A stretch of 55,728 bases of DNA. Source: Chlorokybus atmophyticus (lineage: Eukaryota > Streptophyta > Chlorokybophyceae > Chlorokybales > Chlorokybaceae). Position numbers and translations under genes: made by a program. The notes under the pieces are model-generated. The model was not told the origin of the DNA and made no database searches. It was given only the letters and a program-made list of their open reading frames with translations. Shown one piece after another: positions 35,206-46,001 of this stretch (within the stretch, counting starts at the first letter, position 1; every line of letters begins with the position of its first letter). The DNA is taken from positions 1,496,313 through 1,552,040 of the forward strand of contig RHPI01001037.1 of the NCBI GenBank assembly GCA_009103225.1. The letters run 5' to 3'.

Positions 35206-37412
35206 AGTGTGTACATGCATTGTTCTGAGTGCATTTCACAAGATGCTCAAACTTCAATGTGACTTTGGATTGACATATATAGTATGATTGCAAGGTAGAT
35301 CATCATTTGTAAGAAGGTGAGATTACGGTGTAGATTGATTACGACCATTATCATAATCTTATTACTATCACTTGCTTGATTGCAGTATTTGGTGGCACAA
35401 AGTTAGCGCGTAATCCAGCCAAGTTGCATTAAGTTCTGTTATGCACTAAAAAAAAGAGTGCAAAAATAAATTTACTCGAGAAGCGCATACAAGCGTTTGT
35501 GTTTAATCATATGCACTTATTCAGTTTAAACCGTATTTGGGCCGATATTGCATACAATCCTGCAACTTGCATGATCCATGAATTTGTAATCTACAGCTCT
35601 ACTTTGTGACACATCATCCAACCCATATTATATGAGAGGAGCCACAAAGCAAGATAGAACACCAGCTGTCACGCCCTTGCGGCTAGCTTGAATCACACTC
35701 AGGCCCTTACTTTTGTGGTAATAAGTAAAAAGAAGGACTGATGTGAGGATTACATATAGTCATGGTGTGTGTAGCACATGACATACGTGCTCATAAGGTC
35801 AGTTTTTATGCACTCAGTATATGAGGACATAGTAGCTATAAGAGCACTGTCTCAGACTGTACTAGTGGTGACTACTAATGCAGTAGTACTACCGTACTTC
35901 TGTATCAGTAAGTACGCGATTGGTCAGTGTCAAAGCGCAGATTTACTAAGGCAGAAAAAGTGCTGCATGTGTTTATGTGTCCGAGGGTGGACAAGGTCAG
36001 CCTATGTTAACAGGTCAGGCTGTCACATAGGTAAGTCAATGCATTGGTGGCGAGGCCTTGTTGGCCTTGAACATGCTATGTGCCAGCTGCAGGTCGGAGA
36101 GCAGCGGTAAGAATATTATTACTTATGATAAAGGTGTGACTACCACCTTGTGGTGGCAATAAGTTGCTGGCCTTGCAAGACTACTTGTATGTTGGGTGAC
36201 TGAAGCTTGACTGAAGCTGTTAAAGGGGCTCTCCTTCCACTCCCTTCAAGTTGTGGGTGTGGTTTTAGCAGGGGGCTGTTGCAATGTGTGTGGTAAATGT
36301 TCCCGAGCTGGGAGAAAGTTTGTGCAAGTAAGTAAGAGGTAAACGACACGGGTGCAGCAGGGCAGAACTTGTTTTGATTGATTAGCAACAGCACAACAAT
36401 GCTGCATTATTACAGCTAGTTCAGCCATGGGGGCTACTTGTTTTGCGATGCCAAGCACTATATAACGCATTGTTTCAATGTGTAGAGCCGAAGGGTTGTA
36501 GAATCAAACGCTTAAATATTGTCATGTTTTAGGTTTTGGTTGGATAGGAAGTGATGGGTGGGGCGAAAAACGTCCAAGGGATTGTGCGTGCCATTAGCTC
36601 CCGACGAGGCAATGAATGTTATGGGCCATAACTCTTATGACTGTAGCCTGATCTTATGTAGGTAAAGACATTTGGGCTATGCATGTTTCCAACATCCCTG
36701 TATTATTAGTTTAATCCACATTGTTGCGCATAAGTGACTCGCATGTGCTCTGTCCTTGCCGCTCCGCGTTGTTGTTTGCATATCGTTCTGCAAGCACGGC
36801 GAGGGGCTGGTCTAGCGGTGGCGTTGCGTTAAGTGGTTGTCTTGGTCAGTCAAGGCCGAACCTCTCCCTCTGCCCCTCTGCCGTACTCCGGAGGTAGCTC
36901 CACCGCCACTGCTCCTGCTCCTGCCATCAATCCGTTGCTTTTGCACTGCACTCACATAGGACCCAAACCCCCATAGCTTAGCCTTATGATGCCTTGATTC
37001 GTTGATGTTGTTTAGCGATGCTTGCTGCCGCTCAAAAAGTGTCTTGCTTGTTGCTTTTTGCTATGCTACTAAGGGCACCGTTGCTCTACCATATGCACAT
37101 AAGCAATAGAGGCTCCTCCTGAACAGCATGCAGCGTGTAATAACCAAATTATGTCAAGCTGCTTTATACGCAATGTCATGCGTGGCATCATTCACCAAGG
37201 CCACAGCTGTCCATCTGCTTGACACCATTCGGCGCTGTAACCCCATGGAGACATTGGCAATTCATGCGCAGCTGTTTTCCTGAACTCATCAACCGGTTAT
37301 CCGGTTACCTTGCTCAAGGTCTCTGTTCATCAAATGATAGACGATTTTTGTAATCAGCTGCTTACAGAAGGGGAGCTGCACGCATTCGACGACACCCACA
37401 TCACTAGCTTGG
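35206..37412. other. 2.2-kb intergenic region
   Basis: AT-rich at first (35.2-36.1 kb), then mixed. The stretch near 36796-36880 (GGGGCTGGTCTAGCGGTGGC...) superficially recalls a tRNA A-box but has no convincing B-box or cloverleaf. No gene was recognised. Confidence 0.5.
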
Positions 37413-40400
37413 CTACAGCGCAAAGGACGAGTTGGCGCTTGGAGAAGCCTCTGTCAAACCGGGTGCTTTGACGATCGTCACTGTTGGCCGGTTGCCAGCT
37501 GGCACCTGCAGAAGAATGGAACAACTGGTTGCTACACCTGAAAGAGCTTGCTGCAAGTACTGCATATACGTATGCGTGCAATGCTTAGAACGCTCTTACC
37601 GCTGGAGCAGGCTGGAATTGCGGCTTGGCTCCTGCAACAGTGGGCTGCTTTGCCTGGGCTGAGCCTAGTAATTGAGGCGATGATGCCGATGAAGGCAACA
37701 ACATCGCTGGCGCCACCGCCGGTGCCGGTGCCGCTGCAGCAGCCGCAGCGGCTTGTCTTTTTAGCCTATTCTTCTGTGCCTGCTCTTTCTTCTTCTGCTG
37801 CTTCTTCTCCTGGCGCTCGGCGGCGGCCTTCTCCTTCTCCTGCAGCTTCTGCTGCTTCATCTCAGCGCGCTGCTGCTTCACCTCGTCCTTTTTCTGCTGC
37901 CGCAAGTCCTTGGCAGCCTGCTTCTGCTGGAGCAACTGCCCCAACGCAAAACGGCACATAAACACAGGTAGCGATCGTTGTTGTATACATGGTATTCCAG
38001 TTGCTGTAAGGTGATCATGGCTTGAGACCCTCATAGCAGACAGGTGACTGGTGATTATTGCTGTTGTTGCATGTGTGACAAACAATTGCAGGGCAACATA
38101 CACTGCCGAACCTGGATCTTGCGGGCATGCTTAATGTCTGGCGACATCATGATCATTGGCGAGGGGTGTGATGAGGGCGTGCTGACAGCAGGAGAAGGCG
38201 GCTGCACTAGAAGCTGCTGAACCTGCTGTTGCTGCTGCTGCTGAGCCAACGAGGCGGCTTTCCGCCCGAGCAGCGTCTTACCGGGCTTCTTGCGCTTGGC
38301 AACTTCAACACCTGCGGCTGATGCACACGAGCCCCTTTTATAGCATTACACAACAACTGCACACATACACTGTCTAGAACCCACTGAATTTTGTCAACTA
38401 CTACGCACAACGCACCTGTGCTTGCTGCTGGTTTGGGTTCTGGCAATGAGGTTGCAGCAGCAGGCACTGGTTTGACAGCTGCTGCATCGGGTGAGAAAGC
38501 ATGTGGCGCGTCATTCGCTACTCCTCCCGAGGCAGCCGTAGTAGCAGGTGCTGGAGTTTGCTTGACTGCCTCCATGGCAGCACAGCCATCTTGGTACAAG
38601 CCTAAACACAAACACATGTTGCTGGTTCGTGCACAGCTTTGATTACACACCATGGCCAACATAACCAACATGAACAGCATTAACACGCCCAATACCATAC
38701 CTCCAACAAGAGCCCGCATGCGGTACCGTCGCAGGCAGTACACGTTGTTGACCAGCGCCAACGCGAGTCCCATCTCGTGGGTGTCCGTCGGGTCTTCAAA
38801 GTGATTCTTTGCGGGCCCGTATGTTGCGGCCTTGGAGAAGCCCGTGCCGGACTGCATCCCGGGGGACTGCCCTGCGCTCTTGGACGCCAGGAGAGCCCTC
38901 AACAAGGTACGGAACGGGTAGCGGCGATTCGGGATGGCTTCTTTCGCCTCGTCGGGATGAAACTTGCATGTGAGCGGCCTGTGAGATGATTGGACACTCC
39001 ATCAGAAAAGTAGACACGCAACCAACAGACACACAAACAACACATGCGCGCTCACGCACACAGTTGCTCACGCACACATAACATGCCTTCGACAATATGT
39101 TCCTGCGGTGTGGGTGAGGACTCCGCACACGTAGTCGAGCTCTTCCACAGAAGGAGGGTCGTACGGGTTGCCAGTAAACTTGACCTTCTTGCGCGGAAAG
39201 CCTGCCGTGCGCGCATTAACATGCAAGCACATAATCAAACAAGTGCCATTGCTTCTCAACCCGAGCAAGCATGCATGCATGCAGCTGCTCACCTGCACCA
39301 GGTAGCTCTGTGCTGGGGGACTCAGCCTTGCCAATGTCCCCCACCTTCGCAGCTGGGAACCGCTTAACATGAGCCTTGCCTGCTTGCAACTCTTAAAGCA
39401 ACACAGAAACAGCATATGAGTGTTACCGTACAGGTGTACCTGCCTACCATAATCGTAGCAAACAAGTTGCATAGGACTCGTGTACTACAATGCCACCTGT
39501 TGGCGAAGGGCCTCCAGCGTTGCTTCCTCCTTCCATCCACTGCGTCAATAGGGCACCAGCCGCCGAGGCTGTAGCAAGTGCAACAAGCATTGTTGGGACC
39601 ATGCACCAACTGCAAAAAGACTGTCAAAGATATGTGTGTAGCTGGTACCTACGTCTACACTGCTTTTGTGTGGGGTGGGCAAACACAACACGCTGCAGCA
39701 GCAATGACTTCCAATCGGCAAGAGACTCATCAACGGCTGTGCCTCCTACGCAGGGTCATGGCATGGCAAGGAGCAGCGCGGCCATTGGACTCGGCTGACC
39801 CATTGGACCTGTGCCGACAACCTGCATCGCCTTGCAAACCAAACACTGAGGTTTGATCCACACGCACCGACGCACACATTCACTCTCTGATGTGCAACTA
39901 ACCTCCATCATAATCGATGCAACTGATTGAAAGTTCAACTTCAATAATACCATACCAATAGAATCATCAACCCACTAACCAGGTCCTGCGGCTCCAGCTT
40001 TGCGCTTGCCCTTCTTCATCTGCGTCGCTTGTGAGGTTTGACCATGAGCCTCGTCCTCAGCCGCGGCGCCCAATGTAGTTGCGGCAGCGCTGTCATTCGC
40101 TCTATTACTACTCGCAGAGCAAACACCTGTACACAATGCATGGCCTCCTTGGTTTGAAAGACATGCAATGGAACGCATCAGAGTCACAGGTCCACCAGTT
40201 TAGCGCTTACGCTGATGTTCCATGAATCGGCTTGCAACAAGCACTCGCCCGCACGCCTTGCAAGTCACCTGATGGGGTGAAAATTTATGTGAGTACACTG
40301 TTGGCAGCTTGTACCATCACATGCAAACACTCACCAAGCGCAATGGTTCTTCTGCTGGATGCTCTCCATATATGTCCATGTCTTCCGGTGGAAGCAAGTT

Positions 40401-40858
40401 GGGCTCGTCTGCTTCGGCCACTTCGCCCTCAATGCTTTGCGCAGCCGTATCCATCGCTTGTTCTTCTGTTAGATGAACATGAAGACAACATTCACATACA
40501 TAGTGAGTTGCTTGCTTGCTATAATGACAACAACCGCAAGCAACTGACCTTTGCGCGTTAACAGCTCGGGTGCGGCCGCGCTGGCAATCCGAGCCCATCT
40601 GCTGTTTGATGACGGCTGCATGGCGGATAGTGCCGGTGAAGGCGGCCTGCATGCAATGCCAGAGTTGTGGTATGGCCACTGCCCTGTCTGAGACTGTAGT
40701 GTGGTCATCTTGATGACGATGAATGACGCACTCAGGACGAGCACGCTCGCTCACCTTGGAGTCATCAATGAAGATGAAGGACCCAACCGCAATGACTTGT
40801 TCGTCGGCCAAAGGGATGGATGCCGTCAACAGGTGGCGAAGTCCAGCTGCCGGCACAG
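37413..40858 (-). CDS. Ataxin-7/Sgf73-like SCA7-domain protein (putative SAGA deubiquitinase-module anchor), 5' end open
   Basis: Exons: 40732-40858, 40549-40646, 40335-40465, 40211-40268, 39980-40126, (39903-39938 tentative), 39497-39609, 39293-39379, 39087-39201, 38701-38978, 38416-38601, 38112-38317, 37600-37935, 37413-37550. An N-terminal CxxC...HxxxC zinc finger (DIYGEHPAEEPLRL, then VTCKACGRVLVASRF..HQRVC) is followed by a disordered segment. Exons 39087-39201 and 38701-38978 give a SCA7 domain: YVCGVLTHTAGTYCR, then RPLTCKFHPDEAKEAIPNRR. This CGV...C-RxLTCKxH...AVPxR pattern defines Ataxin-7/Sgf73. The C-terminal half has polyGln and a long Gln/Lys/Glu coiled coil (37600-37935). In yeast and animals this subunit anchors the H2B deubiquitinase to SAGA, so a nuclear chromatin role is inferred. 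The SCA7-splitting intron has a GC donor (39086). The first exon and the join between 39980 and 39609 are unresolved. Confidence 0.75.
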
Positions 40859-42475
40859 CTGGACGAAGTAAAAAACACAACAGACAAGCGTTGGTGTCCA
40901 AGCAGCACTGGAAGCGTAGACGTTGCAGTCGCTGACAGTACATCAACAGGCATCAACAAGCGTACTGCTGAGAACTACTCATGTCTGCCAGCTGATCACA
41001 CCTCACCTCCGGTCTACACCGCGTGGCAGTTGCTTCAAAAGCTGTTGCAGCAACGACCTTCTCTTTCAACGACTTGGCTGCGTTTGAAGTGCAGACGGCA
41101 AGGCGTTTGGCTTGCTAGCCGCCCGCGCTATCTACTAGCATTTTCGGAGGCAGTTGGTTTCACTGGAAGCAACTGAACGCAAGTTAATTCAAGTCGCGCC
41201 AGGTAGCTAGCAACATCGCTTGCTTGCAAAGCTTCAGCAGCCTAGCACGCTCATGAGCTCAGATCAATTCGGCTTATCACTGCACTTCAATCTGCATATC
41301 AATGCATGCTTGCTTGCTTGCTTGATCAAGCTGCTGCTGCTGCTGCTGCTGCCTGGGAGATCACTTGCTTACACACAATCTTCTACTCTACCTGCACACT
41401 CCGCCTCCTCTTTCTGTGCGCGCCCTCACGGCGACAACACCCACAACCACGACACAATGACAACGATCAGCGTTACCGGCAACGACGCCCGCACACGATG
41501 TCGGCAGCTACGGCGAAGCCTGCACCACTTTCAGCTCTGTTGCAGTGCTGCTTATCATGTGCATGCGCAGAGCTGAGCAGGTAGGGTTTTACCCTTGCAG
41601 GCGGCGGCGGATGACGGAGGAAGAGGAGCTAGAGGCGGAGGCGGTAAGTGGTGTATGGAGACGGAGGCGGCAAGTGGTGCGTGGAGTACAAGTTGTGCGT
41701 GGCGAGGAGTGTAGCTTGATGGGCCGGCTAGGTAGTTGGTTGCAAGTGCTGCAGCTGCCACATGCACTTGGTGGGATCAGATTTGACTTTGACGTCATAG
41801 CTGGCTGCTTGGTTGGTTGGTTGGTTGCTGTGAAAAAGTGTGCTTTGCTGGGTGCGCAGCAAGGTTAGTCGCAATCGGGCACCTGATTTGGGCTTCGCTT
41901 CTGGCCAGCAGTTAGTATGTAGCTGGTCCGGTTTGGCTCCTTGGTGTGGATCAGGGTCTCCAGTTAGTCTGCGTGTGGGTGCAACAATTGCAGCTGCCAC
42001 CCGCGACTGATGTGTCGTCTCAGTGAAAATTTATCTTTAAGACCAACCCCAAGTTTACCATCTCATAAGGAAATGCTCAATTTGGTAAGTGCGTAGAAGA
42101 TTTGCCAAACACTGGCGTATTGACATACACTGGCGTATAGGGACACAGCAACCGTACGCATATCCAGTATGCACGCATCATGGGAGTTGCATGCCTTGCA
42201 CAGCTTTTCTAAGAGTGCACTACCTTTCATGCACACAGCGTTGCGGCAGATGTAACAACTTTGTATATTGTCAAGCATACGCATTGCACTGGCTTGAGGC
42301 AGCACATGCAGAGTTGGGCTGAATGAGTGAGAATGAAGCCGCAACTCCATTAGTCCAATACTTTTGGGATATAATTATGCATATAGCTAAATCTTGACCT
42401 ACTACTAGCGCGCAATAGCAACGGTTGATTTGTCATGAAACCACCACTAGCACAAGCCTACAAAACACCACCCGG
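40859..42475. other. Intergenic region holding the unresolved 5' end of the SCA7 gene
   Basis: A telo-box-like AAAACCCTAC (minus sense) occurs at 41581-41590. On the plus strand, 41610-41642 reads as a start-exon-like MTEEEELEAEA followed by a good GTAAGT donor, but no downstream plus-strand exon was found. A (GCT)n run lies at 41330-41352. Confidence 0.45.
41581..41590 (-). promoter_or_regulatory. Telo-box-like motif
   Basis: The minus strand reads AAAACCCTAC, about 720 bp upstream of the first recognised exon of the SCA7-like gene. It may mark that gene's true promoter region. Confidence 0.35.
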
Positions 42476-45081
42476 CTACAAGTACTGAATGTCCGCCTGG
42501 CTGATTAGAAATGCAGGGACCTCAGCCATCTTCAGCCCTTGTTCTCTTGCAACCTGCAACATGCATTGTGTGTGTTGGTTTGGTATTGCTGGCGAGATTC
42601 GCACATGCGTGCGCACAATTTTGCACTATTTTCTGCCTTACAACCAACAAACTAAGCTCGTTATGCGGCGGTGCTAAGCTCGCAGTGACAAAGGGATTTG
42701 TCCTTACCTCTTCCTGGATCAGGTTCCACGTGAAGTCTGCTAAAGACTTCTCGCCAAACTTTGCCCAGCTGACTGACTTCACAACCTAAGTAAACGAGAA
42801 CAAGGAAAGATCTTGTTGGTGAACAATGGCAATCAATGGTCAGCACTCCAGTCTTAATCAACACATATCAACCCCAAAATCAGCGTGGGCCAGCTGCTGA
42901 CTGTTACCTTGTCCGTATCCGCACGGGACGTCTCCAGCAAAACCTTCCTAATCTCCACCAGTGCGGCCTCATCAGACTTGCGCTGAGCTTCAGTTTGGAA
43001 CGCCGCTTCAAGTGCAGCTCTGCGGCAGCCAGCAAAGTCACAAATGTCACAAGCAATCGCTCTGCAAGGACACGCAAGATGACATCTTGCGTCATACCAC
43101 ACGGCATGACAACAAACCTCTGCTCTTCCAGCGGGCGCGAATCAGCCGTGACTAGTTCCTTCTTGGCAATCTCATGCACAGTCAGGGTGAACCGAGCCCT
43201 ATGTGACATAATCAGACATTGTCACTCTCAGAGTTTTGCTAATTTGAAGGCGAACAAGATCAAACAATGGGCACTCACTTCATGTTGCGCAGCGCTGGTG
43301 CCTTGAAATCTGACGGAAACTGCATAGTAAATGTCTTCGTCTCTTCCTGTGGGCAATCACACCATACCATGTGGTAAAGGCTCGGGAATCAGTGCACCTT
43401 GCCACACAGTTTCTGTACAGGTTTAGGTGTTGGATGCAAGCAATGACTACAAGTGATGTATCTATCTTGGCCTCTCCTTGGCGGGCAAGCAGGATAGCGA
43501 ACACTAAACGTTGCTGACCAACCACAAGCTATGGCTGTCTTGCAAACTACTGCGCACTCACCTGTCCCATACCCTTTTGGACAATGTTCTCTACAAATGA
43601 CCTCCACGGCTCATCTGTGCGCTCCTGCATTACAGTTGAGTCACTTGGTGTAGTGTGACTGAGTGCTGGAACTCATCCACCAGAGGCAATGGAAAAACAA
43701 ATATTAAGCGCGTCGTACCTGTATGTCCAGCTCGTACATGTTGGCCTTCGTGCCAGGTATCTCCTGACCTGCCTTCTCGCCTTCAGCGTATACGCCCTTG
43801 AAGCTCACTTTCACCTGGTGACAGTTATGGGTTGCAACATAATCAGCTACATACAGCAACACAGTCACAGTAGCATAATCACAAACAGCGAGCGAGGTAC
43901 TCACCGTGTGACCAATCTTGGCACCGGATCCGGTGAAGTTGACCCTCACCAAGTTGTACTTCTTGTCCTGTTTGGCCTTGAGCGCCTGCACAAACATGCA
44001 TAACAAGGTGCGTGACCACCCGAGTGGCATTTTCTGAATGTTAGCATGTATCAGGCACAGAACCTTGGTAAGCTGACCTTGTCCACCTCTGCTTGATCAA
44101 CCTGCAGAGCACAAGTTGCATAGCACTGGTTCAGCAAGTGCACGCAAATCACGCACTGCCGGGACATCACTGCAACCCTCGTGCTTTGCTAGCCTCATAA
44201 ACGGTCTGTGTGTGCGCGTGTCTGCCCCATATGTAACGACCGACACTGCTTATTGCATGCTTGCCTCCTTTGGCTTTGGGACTCGCACGGTGATGGCCTT
44301 GTCAAGATACGGTCCGAGCACAAGCTCCACCTTTTGGGTAGTCCGGCCACGGGACCATTGGTTCGTCTCCTCCTCCTTCAAGGCAGAGCAGCTCACATGC
44401 GCTCTCTCACGCGGTTGCCGCTTGTTGTGTGCATTGCGAAGCTGCAAAGCGCACACAAACATGGTTCCGTCGTGCACGCACATTCGACCATGCATGTGTG
44501 TTGAACATGTACTACGCACACGCGCGGTACCGCATATAGCCCGTGTGTACTCATAATGTTGTTGCTCGGTGATAAACCTTCCATAACGCAACCTGAGTTT
44601 CGCACACACACCGGACGTATCTAGAAACGAAATGAACCCACGGTCTGTGCATGCATTGCTAGCTCGAGTTCACAAGCAAGGAGAAAGTGCCAGTCTGTGC
44701 ATGGCGTGACCAAAACCAAGTCTGCGGGATGGCATGCAGCATGTGAGGACCAGAAAAGCTGTGGTCCACTGCACACATTGGAAAGTTGTTCTGACGGCAA
44801 TAGGAGCACGGGCATACGATGTTGCAAAGCAGGGTTGAGCAGCTTCAGCTGGCATGCAGCTGGCATCCTGTCTGATCGTGCATGATTCGGACAGGATGCC
44901 AGTCGCATGCTAGTAGTGTGCCGAATGCACCAACCTTGACGCTTCGGCTTTCAACCCGGCCGCCAGCTACAATGCCAGCAGCGCTTGCAATGCGGCGACT
45001 ACTGCTTTCCACCGCATGCCCTGCGGCCCATCCCGGTTGCGTAGTCCCACCCACCAACACCACCGCCGCCGCCGCCGCCAT
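42476..45081 (-). CDS. Trigger factor-like peptidyl-prolyl isomerase/chaperone (lacks ribosome-binding domain)
   Basis: 334 residues from 11 exons: 44935-45081, 44265-44441, 44078-44101, 43905-43985, 43719-43814, 43562-43624, 43279-43346, 43118-43198, 42908-43019, 42708-42785, 42476-42553. The Ala/Ser/Arg-rich exon 1 (MAAAAAVVLVGG...) looks like an organellar transit peptide. VELVLGPYLDKAITVRVPKP, VDQAEVDKALKAKQ, the FKBP-like PPIase core (KVSFKGVYAEG...ERTDEPWRSFVENIVQKGMG...FPSDFKAPALRNMKARFTLTV..I..KEL) and a helical C-terminus follow in trigger-factor order. The bacterial N-domain with its ribosome-docking loop (GFRxGxxP) is absent, so this is a shortened form. Intron 2 appears to use a GC donor (GAG|GCAAGC), also kept in the duplicate at 49617. 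Telo-box 24 bp upstream of the ATG. Confidence 0.85.
44852..44910. repeat. 21-bp inverted repeat, 17-nt loop, in trigger-factor intron 1
   Basis: Arms 44852-44872 and 44890-44910 (GCATGCAGCTGGCATCCTGTC type) match with two differences. The duplicated intron near 50190-50275 has lost most of this symmetry. Confidence 0.8.
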
Positions 45082-45104
45082 TGCGCCTGCACGCCTCTGC
45101 CAGA

Positions 45105-45114
45105 TTAGGGTTTT
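45105..45114 (-). promoter_or_regulatory. Telo-box immediately upstream of the trigger-factor gene
   Basis: The sense strand reads AAAACCCTAA ending 24 bp before the start codon, where a transcription start or 5' UTR would lie. The duplicate at 50446 onward lacks it. Confidence 0.5.
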
Positions 45115-46001
45115 CTTTGTCAAGTCTATGTAGGCACATCGTAACAGGTGGTAAGGGTCCATTCGCCGTTTGTAATTGTTCCCGGTCCTTTTGCTTTGAC
45201 GGGGGGCTAAGCGGGCAGATATGCCCTCCGTCTCAGCAACGGAGGAAAGTTTTACACTCAACCTAACCGTCCGTTACATGTTACAGTCACTGCCCTCACC
45301 CACAACGATGCAGTGTAGGTCCGTTTCAAAGCTTCCCGCTGTTAGACAAACGGGAGGTCTTGGGTTCCGGCTTCTAACGGAGAGCCAAACGGCAAGTGCA
45401 AATGCGACTTGCAGTTCAAAAGCTTCCGGTAGAAGGTGCCTGATAAACGGGATGAAGGCCGGAAAACGGCAAGCGAGTGGGCCATTCAGGTTTGATTAGC
45501 ATCTGTTTGTTTTGACCAGGGTTCTGGCAAGCACGTGCGAGGCGCACGTGGCAGCCGGAGGGGAGTCTGCCGGGATGGCAAAGGCTTGTGGTGCGTTGAC
45601 ATGCGCTGAAACGCATGCAGGTCGTGTAGTGCTATCGGGCGACATTACGGCAGCAAGTTGCTGCCGTAATGTCCAGCCACTGCGCATAAGGGGGGCCAGT
45701 CAGTCAGTCGAGGCGTCGCTGTTGTCGTCGTCGTCGTTGCTGGCATCCACTGATGCTGAGACTTCCGGCCTGACGCCACACCTGAGCAGGTGGTTGCACC
45801 TTGGTCTGCCTTGCCCTGTCTCATGCCTGCTTGCCTACCTCATATAACCTGCGTGTTTTGGTCGTAGTGCTAGTAGCGTTATCAGTCCTAGCGCTGGTCT
45901 GCGCCCCCCCGCCCCCCCCTCCCTCTGTTGTTATACCATTGCTCGTGTGTTTGCTTGCACGCCTTTGCACCTTTTGCACTCAATTGCTTTGTATAGCTTG
46001 C
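45115..46001. other. Divergent intergenic spacer (trigger factor / ARM gene)
   Basis: The spacer contains the 33-bp palindrome at 45641-45673, a GTC/GTT run (45720-45740) and a C-rich tract (45903-45920). No gene was recognised. Confidence 0.55.
45641..45673. repeat. Perfect 33-bp palindrome (16+1+16)
   Basis: GACATTACGGCAGCAA, a single G, then its exact reverse complement. It lies in the trigger factor/ARM divergent spacer. Confidence 0.95.

Noticed and set aside
36796-36880. Possible tRNA or tRNA-derived SINE
   Set aside because: It has an A-box-like GGTCTAGCGGT, but there is no proper B-box, no cloverleaf and no terminal T-run.
39756-39953. Minus-strand Cys-rich open frame as an exon of the SCA7 gene
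   Set aside because: Its phase does not join the next certain exon (39497-39609), and no flanking splice pair worked. The connection in this interval is left unresolved.
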